From Glandiceps talaboti (taxonomy: Eukaryota; Hemichordata; Enteropneusta; Spengelidae), in NCBI RefSeq assembly GCF_964340395.1, contig NC_135557.1:6796216-6831215 (forward strand): a stretch of DNA of 35,000 nt, written 5' to 3'. Every line of letters begins with the position of its first letter. Within the stretch, counting starts at the first letter, position 1. The notes under the pieces are model-generated. The model did not search any database. It was not told where the DNA came from and worked only from the letters and a program-made list of their open reading frames with translations. The position numbers were made by a program, and so were the translations under genes. Below are positions 10,601 to 23,010 of the stretch, in pieces.

Positions 10601-10632
<32 letters not shown>

Positions 10633-10660
10633 TGTATGTATGTATGCATGCATGCATGTA

Positions 10661-10712
<52 letters not shown>

Positions 10713-10743
10713 GTATGTATGTATGCATGCATGCATGCATGTA

Positions 10744-10774
<31 letters not shown>

Positions 10775-10786
10775 TGTATGCATGTA

Positions 10787-10817
<31 letters not shown>

Positions 10818-10833
10818 TGTATGTATGTATGAG

Positions 10834-10865
<32 letters not shown>

Positions 10866-10872
10866 TATTTAT
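10431..10872. repeat. Composite tetranucleotide array
   Basis: Successive blocks of (TATC)n from about 10433, (TAGC)n about 10516-10540, a short TATC return, (TGTC)n and (TGCC)n about 10555-10597, then (TATG)n interspersed with (CATG)n to 10866. Open frames of 60-108 codons on both strands here are low-complexity artefacts. Confidence 0.95.
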
Positions 10873-11665
10873 ACATGTGTTACTGCTTTTATAATACTTT
10901 CTAAGGCTGATAATCAGGATACACACTAATTATATACAAAATTGTGGTTCGGATTCAACCAACTAACTTTGCCTGGGATCGTTCTAATATCGGTAATCAT
11001 ATTTAAATTTAATTGATTACTTTATCAGCTGTTGATAATTCTATATCTATATCTAAACTGATTACATACAACAAGCCCTGACAAGTGTCACGTCCTCATA
11101 GCCGAACAATGCACCGAGTAATCAGGTGATTGGTGCACTCTGTACACAGTTCTAGAGTGTAGTCGTTTTGCGTGCATTCACGTAATACAATCATGTATTC
11201 ACTATTTCAAAACGCCATGGACGTCGACCACTCCAGACTCTCGAGCTCTCATGTTTAAGTCTTTTCACGACAGACACGTGATAGGCTACATTAGCGACTC
11301 CAGGTCGGTCTAATGTGCATGTTTGTATCCTGGAGGCAGGTGACCACAAATAACCCCGACGCACTTCGAAGACTCACTCACGACACATTGTGGACTTGCT
11401 ATCAATCCATCCATCCGTGTCCCACAGTATCAGAAAAATTAATTATACATTTACACTAGAATTATATGGTACTGTCAACTGAATTGGAACATACATTGCA
11501 CGTTCATGTTTTGATGTGGTATGGCGTATTTAAAAGATCTACGTCTAGAATAATATAGTTCGCGAATGATTTGCCTGTTTAAGTTTGTATCTGTCTTTAC
11601 ATTTTGTTTAAAAAAAGAAGAAAAAAAAGCAGCGTTCATACTGACTATTGAGAAGGTGACTACTG
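10873..11665. other. Gene-free stretch
   Basis: Intergenic DNA between the divergent RING genes. It is somewhat GC-richer around 11080-11420. No coding, RNA or mobile signature was recognised. Confidence 0.45.
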
Positions 11666-12216
11666 AACTGAGACTGATGTTAGCCACATCCCCACTGCAC
11701 TGTCTGAGAGAGACTTTATGTTAGCTATATTCCAACTGCACTGTCTGAGAGAGACTTTATGTTAGCCATATTCCAACTGCACTGTCTCAGAGAGACTTTA
11801 TGTTAGCTACATCCCCACTGCACTGTCTGAGAGAGACTTTATGTTAGCCATATTCCAACTGCACTGTCTGAGAGAGACTTTATGTTAGCCACATCCCCAC
11901 TGTACTGACTGAGAGAGACTTTATGTTAGCCATATTCCAACTGCACTGTCTGAGAGAGACTTTATGTTAGCCACATCCCCACTGTACTGACTGAGAGAGA
12001 CTTTATGTTAGCCATATTCCAACTGCACTGTCTGAGAGAGACTTTATGTTAGCCACATCCCCACTGCACTGTCTGAGAGAGACTTTATGTTAGCCATATT
12101 CCAACTGCACTGTCTGAGAGAGACTTTATGTTAGCCACATCCCCACTGCACTGTCTGAGAGAGACTTTATGTTAGCCACATCCCCACTGCACTGTCTCAG
12201 AGAGACTTTAAATTAG
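11666..12216. repeat. 41-bp minisatellite with alternating A/B units
   Basis: About 13 copies of a 41-bp unit containing gagagagactttatgttagc. Two versions alternate: A with cacatccccactg and B with catattccaactg. Most of the array is therefore an 82-bp AB dimer. A variant A unit (tactgactg) occurs twice, two units apart. Confidence 0.93.
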
Positions 12217-14223
12217 CCAATATAATCCAAAACTGTCTTTATATTCATTTTTATATCTCGTACACAAATTGAAAAATTATAATTTTGAACTTAAAATTTA
12301 ATAATACGTACTATGTTGTGCAAATATTGTCCTCTATTGTGAATAAATAAATGTACAGTTTGTGGGTTTCTCACAACTGGTTACTAGTATAGTAGACGAT
12401 GTTAGATAAGAAAGAGCCTTGAGTTTTGACTTTAGGTAAGTTCATAGATTTTGCATACAAAACTTCTCACCTGCATTTGTTTCCGACGGAATTTTCACCA
12501 AGTACCGACGTCGAATATAACCCCGGACGACTTGATGATTTGCAATTTGAAACCAAAGATATTTCAAGTACTTCATATTGATAACGTTTTCGTGTCATCT
12601 AAACTAACATGGTGCCCACATCCTGAACTCTGTCAAGACGACTAATATCAACGCATGCGTACTTAGTGGCTTACCAGTAACAACCCCCACTCCACCCACA
12701 TGACACAGACGTGCATATATACTGACATTTATATAATAAGAATGATTTTTCAATCTGAATTGATTTTGATTTGATATTTTTGAACGATTATTTGAACAGT
12801 GTCTGGTTATTTTTAATCCATATTGTTCTTATCGGAATTTGTATACAGATATGTAAACATCATGCTACCTATGGCCATGAGATATTCGACCCAATATATG
12901 GATACATTATACTACCTAGTGATTCGTACGTGTATTCGTGAAAACCCGAGATTTTTGGCACACAACGCAATACAGGTAACATGTATATCGTACTACGTTT
13001 TACATATACAAGCTTTTCACCTCTCACTCTCCCCCCCCCCCACCCTCCACCTCCCCGTTTAAACAACTAGAAATTCAAACAGTGATAAGAACATGCAACC
13101 ATTCGGATGTCCGTGTGATGATGTAGATGTATGTGTCATGAAATCTCATTGATATCGCTGTCCCATTCATCACATCGTCCCCATACCAAACAGTAAATAC
13201 TCATTGAAGCATGGTAGAACGGCATGACGCGCCGAACCCCAGCATCATACGATTTCAACTCAATAGGGTGAACGGCCATACGTTTGTTGGTTCAAACTTT
13301 CATTTTGGGTCAGTGGCCGCAATCTTATTAAGGCGACCTTGCGTCGTCTAGTCTGCGCCCCAAACCACATTAGAGAGACCATAGTGATCTGAGTCTGCGC
13401 GAATATCAACGATAAACCACGAACAGGAGAAATGTGCGCGTTTGTTTATATGTGTTGTAGGTGGGTAGGTGGACAGGTGGGTAGGCTGGTAGGTAGGTAG
13501 GCAGGTATAACCGTAGAGTTAGAAGTGCTACGCTATCTACAATGCATAACTGGGTTTTTTATTGTCAATAAAGATCACACGATTGTTGTTTGGCCACAAT
13601 ATTATAGTTCTAATTTCAGAAAATGTGAATGCTGTAGATATTTGAGTTAAAATGCAGGATGTTAACTTGGCTTGGATAGTGTGACGGTGCTGGATTCACA
13701 AAACATGCCTTCCAAGCAAAAATTTTGAGATCTTACCCCTCAAATATGCATAGATTTGCATAAGTTTGGCTTTTTAGCAAATATTTAATAAATAGGAACA
13801 TATCTGAGTAAAAGTCTTTTTAGAAAAACATGCAAAATGGTGTTTTCCTACTTTATGGTGAGACTTGTGAATAATTCATGACTTGTGAGTAATAACTTGT
13901 CTGTGATAATATGGTGAGTAATAACTTGTCTGTGATAATAAGCTTCGAGGCTGAGGCGGGAGGTAATTAACGCATGACAAGAGGTGGGGGGGGGGGGCTG
14001 AAACCCTCGTCGAATCTTTAAAGTATCGCTTCCTTGTCAGTTTAATGGATTACCAGGACACTTTTGTGGTAAATGTCGGCTATTCTGTCCTCTGCTTCAC
14101 CTCTGACAAAACAACAGACGTTAACACTCTGTGGAAGCCATAAAACTGTCAGAGTCATACTACAACAATATTCGACCAAATGTACTCTTAGCCTGTCTTG
14201 ACGAAAGTTCAGATATTTTATTT
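12217..14223. other. Gene-free stretch
   Basis: No recognisable gene. It contains a C run at about 13032-13042, a ggtaggtagg-rich tract at about 13459-13505, a duplicated gagtaataacttgtctgtga (about 13888-13935) and a G run at about 13986-13998. Confidence 0.45.
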
Positions 14224-14400
14224 ATTTGTGTATGTATGTATGTATTTATTTATTTATTTATTTATTGTTTTAGTTTATTATTTATTGATTTATTGATTGT
14301 TTATTATTCATTTACTCATATATTTATTTATTTATTCATTTATTAATTTATTTACTTATTTATTTATATACTTACTTACTTACTTACTTACTTAATTTTT
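14224..14400. repeat. (TTTA)n-type tetranucleotide tract
   Basis: Imperfect TTTA/TTTG/TTAC repeats. The final part is (ACTT)n at about 14372-14394. Confidence 0.9.
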
Positions 14401-17029
14401 TACCACTGTGATTGTAGAATGTTTCCACATGTCACTGTGATGCGTGATAGACGTTCCCATAGCAATGTGTGTATTGCAAACATGTTAGACTTCCACAGGT
14501 TACTGTGGCTTTTCCCTTACAGAGGAAATACAATAACAATACGTTGTGCCCATGCGCACTTTAGATGATGAAGATTGCATTCTGAACACCATCACCAAGG
14601 TCAAAAGGTCACTGATTGCAACTCAAATGTCATCTTCTAATCTTGTCGATTTCATCGACCAGGATGACGTCATGATATATACGCCATTTGCGGGCGATTG
14701 TATCTGAATGTGTAACCAGTATTAATCTCCATTATATTAAATCACAGACAACATAAAACGGCTATATTTATGAAAAAAATCGATTTCTTAATAGCTTTTC
14801 TTCAGAACAATCATTTTTATGTGACCATTTTTATTAAAGTAATGTTGATAATCATGTTACTGATTTGAAATGAAATGGCGATGACTTATGTACATTTTTG
14901 CCTTTGACCTTATTACTTTAGTTGTAGTAAGTAGCCCTTTTTGAAATACTGTATTTTAATCACGTCAGTTTGTTTGTATATCCAGTAATATTGACCAGTC
15001 AGTTAGTGGCCTTTCTGTGATTCTACGGAAAAATATATACTATCAAAAATATTCCTTTGACACTGTTTACATCATAATGTGTGATTTGGCCTTTGATGCC
15101 TCACTAACAAGTGAAGCAAAATAGCAGATTGTGATATAAACAGGCTACACACACGCACACACTTACTTTTTTCTAATTTTCTTGCAATGAACTATTGAAA
15201 TAAACAACATCGCGGATCTTAAATTTGTATAAATACAAAATAAAGAGGACATTCAATATGAATACATGTGCAGGACGAACCTGGAAATTTATGTCACATT
15301 CGAGAATTCACAATATTATTTTAGCCATTTCAGTTGTAAACAGAATATCTGCATATTGTATATTGTATGCTAATGTATAATATATACACATGATACATAC
15401 ATGTAATGTACTTGAAGTGAGTGGTATTGATCTGCGCAATAGCAGGAGTAAAATGTGTACATATGGTGTACTTGTTTATTTGTTAGTTTACAAGGTCACG
15501 TATATTCCAATGTTTACAATCGTGGCGTATACAGTATAGTTTTCGTTCCGCACGCCAAACACTAACTGACGAATATAAATGGATATATTGTGTATGTATG
15601 TGTATGGGTATATATATATATGTGTCATGTTTTTTGCCTAAATAACAGCGAAATGGCACTGTGTGTGATTAAGACAATAGAGTCCTTATGTCGCGCGGTA
15701 TCATTACGTTTGTAAATGCATTTGAACTAACAATGACACAATGGCCATAATACGGCTAGACAGTGAAAGGGTACAATACTCACCAGTTTTCGTAAGACAC
15801 ACGCTGTTCGCCTTCCATCGTGTAGGGCCTCCAAGCTTTTTAAGTTTCAACATGATTGTGTTAATATCCTGCCATACAGGAAGCTTACAATGTCATCTAA
15901 TCGGGGGAGTTGTTTTCCTCGACCTTGTCTCTACACCATCGTGTGTGGACTGATGCGCTAGCGATAAGCAGTATGCAGTATGTGACAAAGTCGGACAACG
16001 TTGCAAGTTGAATCATCATCCGATCCTATTCATATGCAAATAGGGGTCATACGAACAGCTGGGACTCGACTCCTGATACAGTAGTCGCGGGTATGTAAAC
16101 TGTGCATAAAATTTGGTTATTGTGGGGCAAAGTGTTTTTTTTAATGCTTCGATTTTATGTAACAATACTCACTCCAGTCAGTTCATTTAGCAATACAAAA
16201 CTGTATCTGACGTTTCTTCTGCAGCAATCTATTTTAAAATCGATAAGCACAATACGTGTACTTAAGCGGCTACACACATGCGCAGATGAACCGGCTGCTG
16301 AATTACGCTATTGTTTACATGTATGTAAACTATTTCCTCCACTGTCGCAAAAGCGATGGTTTGTAAAGCAAGAGTACGTGCCTTTTGTTATACTGGTTGC
16401 ATTGAAACAAACAAAATAAATTCAGTACTTGCCGGAATTCATAAGTAGATACATGCCGTCGCAATTGTTTCAAAGAATCTTTGTTTCGATATATGAACTG
16501 ATGAATACAAATCTTGAACGATTTTCATGAAAGATGCTCAATTTAGCAAGTCTAGAGTTGTTTTTACACCAAAACAACAAGTCACAACCAGTTTGTATTT
16601 CTCTATTTAAATGTTTTTTGTTGGTCTCTAGGGGGCGCCATATTGAAAGCATATACAGCTGATCGCAAGTTGAATCGCAACAACGTACGAAGGTCACACT
16701 GGAAGACACGGTACTCAGTCGATATTGTTGTATATGTAAAACGAACCTAACTCGATAGATAAGACAACCTTACCGTTAAAGGTAATGACAACACGGGAGT
16801 TGCAGTGGTACATGAAGACATGAGTTGGGAAGGGACAATGGCAGAATTGACTGCCGACTGCAAGCAGCAGAACTATTTATTGAAGACTGTGTTACACTTA
16901 CAGATGTTACGAAGCACTGATATGTCACTGTCACTGGACCAGGCCTTGTTTGTATAAATAACTATTAATATTAAATCCACTGTAAATAGTAAAGCAGCTA
17001 GATATGGGACTTGATTTTCTTTCTGACAG
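14401..17029. other. Gene-free stretch upstream of RING-B
   Basis: No gene or mobile element recognised over about 2.6 kb. The right part (about 15660-16830) has more CpG than its surroundings and could hold the RING-B promoter. Short open frames at 16102-16419 and 16470-16709 show no family motif and are not called. Confidence 0.4.
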
Positions 17030-17037
17030 AAAATACC

Positions 17038-17068
17038 ATGGGACTATTTGATAGCCAGTATGCAATCG
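17038..17068 (+). CDS. RING-B: first coding exon
   Basis: ATG at 17038 sits in a good context (aaataccATGG) and opens 31 nt, ten codons plus one base, ending at the donor gtaagt (17069). The peptide is MGLFDSQYAI, and the leftover G completes a Gly codon with the GT at 21872. The phase (1) matches the acceptor of the large RING-B exon exactly. The same arrangement is required in paralogue RING-A. An acceptor-like ttctttctgacag lies at 17017-17029, so the exon may begin at 17030 with a short 5' UTR. This is supported by splice signals and phase only. Confidence 0.65.
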
Positions 17069-17825
17069 GTAAGTACATTTGAGCGAGATCATATATATAG
17101 TTCATTGCTCTGGATCAATGTAGAACAAAAAAACTAAATTCTACAGTTAGGCCTCAGACCCCCCCACCCCACCCCACCCCACCCCAAGCAATTGGTGGTT
17201 TGAACGCTTAGTTAATCCATACGGTGGAGGGTCTATGGTTAATCTTGATAGAAGGCCAAAATTGATAATATTAAACTGTTTCAGGCAACATAATCAATGT
17301 CAAATCAGTATGTAGTGCTAGTGTTATATTACGACAAAACCATTCTTCCAAGCATATAGTTTAGTGCCATACATTTACTATAATAAACATGCTTCCATAT
17401 CCCGCTTTGATGACATTTTAGAAAATATGTGTTTGTTTAGGGGTAGAAAATGGATTCCATTGAAAGTAAAATCCGATTTTTGTCGGAAGAGAACTAAAAT
17501 GGTTCAAACCGCACCCAACCTAAAACAATGACAGGCCTAATCGACTAAATGACTGATGTATTAGTCTCCCCTAATGCATTATTTTGACCATGTAACACAC
17601 TCATAGAACGCCTACCAAACTGCCGTTTTAGAGAGTGTTACAGATTTTTTTTATCTCCTAATGGTAGACTACTGTATATTTAGGGGAAAAAAACCGTCAC
17701 CGTATTTTTTAAAACTATTGTGTTTTGGGGACTGTGTTCGTGAAAATGTTGGCTTGCTACTGTGGGGAAGCGTCGAGACTATCGAGCTAAGCAGCTGTCA
17801 GTCACACGATCACTAGTCTAGTTCC

Positions 17826-18448
17826 TATCTCAGACCACTGAGTTTCTATACAGTATAGTTACCATTTACACGTCCACTCACATAGTCTAGTTCCTATACA
17901 GTATCGTTACCATTTACACCTCCACTCACATAGTCTAGTTCCTATACAGTATCGCTACCATTTACACCTCCATTCACATAGTCTAGTTCCTATACAGTAT
18001 CGTTACCATTTACACCTCCACTCACAGTCTACTTTCTATACAGTATCGTTACCATTTACACCTCCACTCACATAGTCTAGTTCCTATACAGTATCGTTAC
18101 CATTTACACGTCCACTCACAGTCTACTTTCTATACAGTATCGTTACCATTTACACATCCACTCACATAGTCTAGTTCCTATACAGTATCGTTACCATTTA
18201 CACCTCCATTCACATAGTCTAGTTCCTATACAGTATCGTTACCATTTACACCTCCACTCACAGTCTACTTTCTATACAGTATCGTTACCATTTACACCTC
18301 CACTCACATAGTCTAGTTCCTATACAGTATCGTTACCATTTACACGTCCACTCACAGTCTACTTTCTATACAGTATCGTTACCATTTACACATCCACTCA
18401 CATAGTCTAGTTCCTATACAGTATCGTTACCATTTACACCTCCACTCA
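17826..18448. repeat. 48/45-bp minisatellite with higher-order structure
   Basis: About 13 tandem units with the core tatacagtatcgttaccatt followed by tacacctccactcaca. Long units contain catagtctagttcc and short ones contain cagtctactttc. The order of unit types repeats as a block of five units, about 236 bp (the variant cctccattc recurs at 17967 and 18203). Confidence 0.93.
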
Positions 18449-18623
18449 TAGTGTTTAGTTAGAAACCACGTTGGCAGCATCCAGACTACACGCTCCTGAA
18501 CGCGGTACCTCCTGTGATGTTTATTGTGTAAACAGTTGTCATTGTAGGTGTGCTAACTTATCAACAATACTAGTCCTAATAGTCAGTCAACTGAAGTGTC
18601 CCTGCCATTGCAAACACTGTCGT

Positions 18624-18912
18624 ATTAGGCCAAATAAAAAAATAAGTTGTTTGGTTAATTCCGGTTACCTTACCCGACCCCACCTAGTTTTTCACGCCGA
18701 CCCTAAACATTTTTTTACGTATTCGAGAAAAATAATAATAAAATTGGAAAAAGTCTTGCAAGAAATAGTAGATGCGGAAACTGACATCAGCTTAAAAAGA
18801 CAGTATAAAACTATTCTTCCAATCTGTAAAGGCTGTACATCTGATAGGATGAAATAAACAACATAGAGACAATTTGGAAAACAATGGAAAACCTGAACTA
18901 GACACTCCATTT
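18624..18912 (+). mobile_element. M1 MITE copy B, left part
   Basis: This matches, in the same order, the reverse complement of the intact element at 31566-31948. Shared stretches include gatgcggaaactgacatca, aaagacag/aaat-aaaact and ggaaaacctgaactagacac. The homology stops near 18912, where (TA)n and unrelated DNA begin, and resumes at about 19867. An open frame of 128 codons (18471-18857) runs into it but is not a gene. Confidence 0.82.
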
Positions 18913-18990
18913 ACCATATATATATATATATAATTGACTGGATGTAGATAAAACCACATAAAAGTGCTCAATACGGGTAGTAGAGCGAAT

Positions 18991-19239
<249 letters not shown>

Positions 19240-19533
19240 TAATTACGACGTACACTGGTCAGTTCTCAAGCAGGCTTCCTCATACTCTAACGTTACCAAA
19301 CGATGTCAACTATGCCTCTGGGAAAAATATTTTATTATAACTGCCGACAAATCAACGAACTTGAACAGCAGAACTGAATTAATCAGTAAATGCCGGCACG
19401 CTAACAAGTTCTTACTTAATAATACGTAACCTTTGTTGTCAATCTTTTTGTGTACACACAGCCATCATTGAACACACACAAGTTATGTACATAATGCAGG
19501 ATGTATAGCTAACGAATACTATTAAACCACACT

Positions 19534-19577
19534 ATTACACCTGACGATCCTTCGGGTGAAACGGTCCGTAGTGTAAT
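19534..19577 (+). ncRNA. Hammerhead ribozyme motif 2
   Basis: Stem I ATTACAC (19534-19540) pairs perfectly with GTGTAAT (19571-19577). Then come CTGACGA (19541-19547), short stem II TCC/GGG with loop TTC (one extra T before the next box), GAAA (19558-19561), and stem III ACG/CGT with a 3-nt loop. The predicted cleavage is after A19570. This is a minimal type I layout and the best-paired of the three in stem I. Confidence 0.75.
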
Positions 19578-19672
19578 TCCACTATGTAATATCAGACTCG
19601 TCTTCTTTCATTTTTATGTATGATAGCTCTCCAAGGTGATCGAGCACTCTACTTGGCGAAAGAAGAATGAAA

Positions 19673-19676
<4 letters not shown>

Positions 19677-19764
<88 letters not shown>
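19677..19764. repeat. (TA)n microsatellite
   Basis: Pure TA tract of about 86 bp between hammerhead motifs 2 and 3. Confidence 0.95.
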
Positions 19765-19768
<4 letters not shown>

Positions 19769-19799
19769 AGGGTAGAAGAAAATCAAGTCGGGTTTTTCG

Positions 19800-19841
19800 T
19801 CTCTACAAGCCTGTTTCGTGAGTAAATCACTCGTCAGGAGA
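19800..19841 (-). ncRNA. Hammerhead ribozyme motif 3
   Basis: Read on the minus strand: stem I TCTC (19841-19838) with GAGA (19803-19800), CTGACGA (19837-19831), stem II GTGA/TCAC with a 5-nt loop, GAAA (19817-19814), and stem III ACA/TGT with loop GGCT. The predicted cleavage is after the A at 19804. All core bases are present. It is a minimal type I motif, opposite in strand to motifs 1 and 2. Confidence 0.72.
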
Positions 19842-19866
19842 TGTTGAAGTACATATATATATAATA

Positions 19867-19951
19867 ATAAAATAAGATAAAAAATCTACCTACCCCAACT
19901 ATTTTAAAATTGAATGTAATCGGAAACACACAAAGTTTGTTTACGCCTTAT
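19867..19951 (+). mobile_element. M1 MITE copy B, right part
   Basis: The homology to the intact element at 31566-31948 resumes here (aaaatctacctacccc, then cggaaacacac) and ends in a terminal repeat close to tttacgcctta, matching the taggcctaa-type end of the intact copy. Confidence 0.78.
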
Positions 19952-20150
19952 GATAAATGTACCATAATATACTTTAGCTAACGCACCCATTTACTAAACA
20001 CAGAAAACTATTGCATTGAAATGAAAGTTGAAATGAAAAGAATATAAGTCTCAAGAATGAAAGTCAGACAGGCGAGGATTACGCAACCATGACAACCACA
20101 TGTATTCAACGTGTGAATGAACTAATTATGCAATATTGTCTAATTTAGTC

Positions 20151-20186
20151 CCTATACGGTATTTGTCCGAGTTACACCTCCACTCA
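20151..20186. repeat. Isolated decayed unit of the 48-bp minisatellite
   Basis: tccctatacggtatttgtcc followed by gagttacacctccactcacag matches the unit of the 17826-18448 array with several changes. It lies 1.7 kb downstream of that array and on the other side of the MITE. Confidence 0.7.
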
Positions 20187-21606
20187 CAGTATAGTCAAAG
20201 TCGCTCCTCAAGAAGTCCCGAGATGCATATGAAATGCAATTTAAAATTCAACGACAGTCACCCACACAGTCATTAACATCACGTCTTTGTTAATCAATCA
20301 CAAAATTCTAACCTATAACACAGTCTCTCATAAAATATAGTGTTTATTGGGGCAGTAAGAGTTACGTGGTGTCTAAATATGGTATATTTGTGAGCTGATG
20401 ATGCTACTTATACACCTTGAAAAACTACCAACACACTCCAGTTCTGTCACATCCACAGACTTTCAATTCTGTAACTATTTGTTGACGATCGAAAGTCTTC
20501 ATTTAGGCTTTTTTTCCATATTGAAATAGACGACCGCTACTTGAAGGGTTCATCATTATCGTATTACAGAAAAGTCGGCTGATTGCATATTTAGTATACA
20601 CTACATGTAGGTGTCAGATTGTAAATTATCCTCAAAATTGTATTGATAATTGTAAAAAGCTAAACATTAACACATTAATTAATAAATTGGTAGTCGACTC
20701 GTTCATTACATATACCTCCTTATAAGAAACGATATAGTCAAACGAAAAGTTTTAGCACCCATTTCTGCGATGAACAATTATCCTGCTTGCCTACGGAGTA
20801 AGTCGGCCATTCCTTCTCCGTCACGGTGTTGAGTGAAACGCGTGCACCGCCTGCAAGCAGGACTACACCTGTCAGAAACAACAGTCGACAGACGACGCGT
20901 ACGGTTGCCTTTCTATTAGAGTGGCATTGATCCGGTTCTCCTGAAATACTCAGATGACTTCTGTCGTTTAGATTTCAAAATCCGTTCAAGAGATTTCGAA
21001 AAAGACCGTACACAAGCGGAGTTGCTAAAATACAAAGTCCACGATCACATCTGTTGTAATTATTCATTGCAGACTTGAATGCCGTGTATATGTTTTGTTG
21101 TTGTATTGTCATGTGTTGGCGATTTTTCGACCAAAACTCAACATATAATCTATACACTGAAAGTTTATTTTTAGGACCAGACAGACTATTACGTTGCATT
21201 ATATAAGCTTACACTCAAATGTTATGTTACAACATGAAAAACCTTCACAGGCATAGACAAACTGATAAAAGTGTCGAGTGAACCACAGACAAGTACATGT
21301 ATGTGCATGAACCTACATCAGAGGGGCTCGGTGTTGTTTTTGTATCAATGTTTGTCAGTTTGATAGTGATACGAAGTAGACTTTTTCGGCACCTTCAAAG
21401 CCAGTTTTCATTGTCCACCACAAATAAAACGACGTTCTTATCACAGGCGTTTCTATATAACTCTTGCAATGGTAGTATTTCTCAATTTGACGACATCTTT
21501 TCAACAATATTTCCATTGGATATTGTGACCTTGTTTTAAATCTTTTATCATGTATTGTTTTATTCTATACTTTCACATAAAGAATTGCCCATGTTGGGAC
21601 GATAAA

Positions 21607-21845
21607 TATATATTGTATTGTATTGTATTGTATTGTATTGTATTGTATTGTATTGTATTGTATTGTATTGTATTGTATTGTATTGTATTGTATTGTATTG
21701 TATTTTATTGTATTGTATTAATATTGTATTGTACTGTACTGTCCTGTATTGCATTGCATTGTATTGCATTGTATTGTATTGTATTGTATTGTATTGTATT
21801 GTATTGTATTGTATTGTATTGTATTGTATTGTATTGTATTGTATA
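21607..21845. repeat. (TATTG)n pentanucleotide array
   Basis: Roughly 45 units, interrupted at about 21701-21760 by variant units (tatta, tactg, cattg). It ends 25 bp before the acceptor of the large RING-B exon. Confidence 0.95.
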
Positions 21846-21871
21846 CTAATATGTTGTCTTTTTATTTATAG

Positions 21872-23010
21872 GTGGCATTGCTGTATTCCTAATAGCACTG
21901 TGTTTCTGCCTATATTGTACCGAGGCATCAGCTATTATTGTCATCATAATGTATTCATTCAAGCTACCCCTCTACAGACTAATGAAGTATTGCAGGACAT
22001 GCACCCTATATTTTCTTAAGCCAAGCATTCTTGTTGAAACTGGTAAAGAATTATTTAAGGGAATATTCTCGTTGCTGGTATTACTCTGTGATTATGATGC
22101 ATTAGGACCGTTAATTAGGCTGTTTCACCTACAAGGCATGCTGTTAGTGCTCAGCAAACTTCTAAACATCACATTGTGGCTACATGATATGTTACCATGG
22201 CAACGTTTTGTGATTTTTGTTATACATTGTATGTGGATATTCTGTTATCAAGATAAGATTCAAACATCAAGCGAGAGATTTCATACAGCAAACTATAGGA
22301 AAAAAATGATATTTTTTATCCACCTGACTACCATGGTGTATGCATATGCACCAAGTACATACTCTGCCTCTGCTGTCATTTATGTTGTTCTTGCTACAGT
22401 GCCATTCTTTTTCCTCCAAGAATGGATTTTTAGGAACTTTGAGAGTATCTTTTCAACAATTACAAACATATTCGCAAAAGTACTGTCTTGTCGACTCAAC
22501 ATCCGAAGAAGAAGGGTCTGCGTTGATATTAATTCTAGATGTAGTAACATTATCTATAGCATGTCTGATTATCAACGAAGTCACGTCTTTCTTCTCGATC
22601 TGCTGAGATTCTTATACCATATATTGATAATGACATGTTTCCTATTGACAATATTTATACCAAAATTCTCTATCGCTTCAAAGTCTGAAATGTTCTGTTT
22701 TGTTATGTCCACCTTCTTGATATTTACGTATGGCGTTCTTCCGCCTGTTGTAAATATATATAAATCTGTTATGCATTGTGCGGATATCCGAAGATTTCCT
22801 ATCGCTTCAGGTGAACAATTACAGAGGACAAGACATTGTGTTGTGTGCCTCACAGACATGACTTACGGGAGAGTGACTACTTGTGGCCATGTCTTACATG
22901 GTGAATGCTTAGTTCAGTGGTTGAACTTTCACCAGACATGTCCAGTGTGCAGGCATGCATTGAGTGAAAGGTACACTAGTTTGTATCAAAATACAACCCT
23001 GGCAAGCTAG
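21872..23010 (+). CDS. RING-B: multi-pass membrane RING-H2 E3 ubiquitin ligase, large 3' exon
   Basis: The exon starts after the acceptor ttatttatag with GT completing a phase-1 Gly codon, reads GIAVFLIALCFCLYC onward, and ends with TAG at 23008-23010. Joined to 17038-17068, the protein is 389 aa. The N-terminal 300 residues are rich in hydrophobic spans (for example ASAVIYVVLATVPFFFLQEW and ILIMTCFLLTIFI). The C-terminal RING-H2 at about residues 333-370 has ligands C-x2-C-x11-C-x-H-x2-H-x2-C-x10-C-x2-C, identical in spacing to RING-A, with shared CGHxxHGxCLxQW and TCPxC. It probably acts as a membrane-anchored ubiquitin ligase, perhaps in the ER; the substrate is unknown. The downstream in-frame ATG at 21949 is not needed as a start because the upstream codons are also open and hydrophobic. 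The last 150 bp are duplicated twice downstream. Confidence 0.88.

Noticed and set aside
10530-10929. Several 60-108 codon open frames on both strands (His-Thr-Tyr-Ile or Met-Tyr-Val-Cys repeats)
   Set aside because: They translate the tetranucleotide microsatellite in every frame and have no start context, splice sites or non-repeat sequence.
18471-18857. 128-codon plus-strand open frame
   Set aside because: Its second half is the M1 mobile element, also present non-coding at 31566-31948 with different frame structure. The first half has no motif.
21297-21539. 80-codon plus-strand frame upstream of the TATTG array as an alternative RING-B first exon
   Set aside because: No donor giving phase 1 with a convincing consensus was found, and the peptide has no similarity to RING-A. 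The 17038 exon fits start context and phase.
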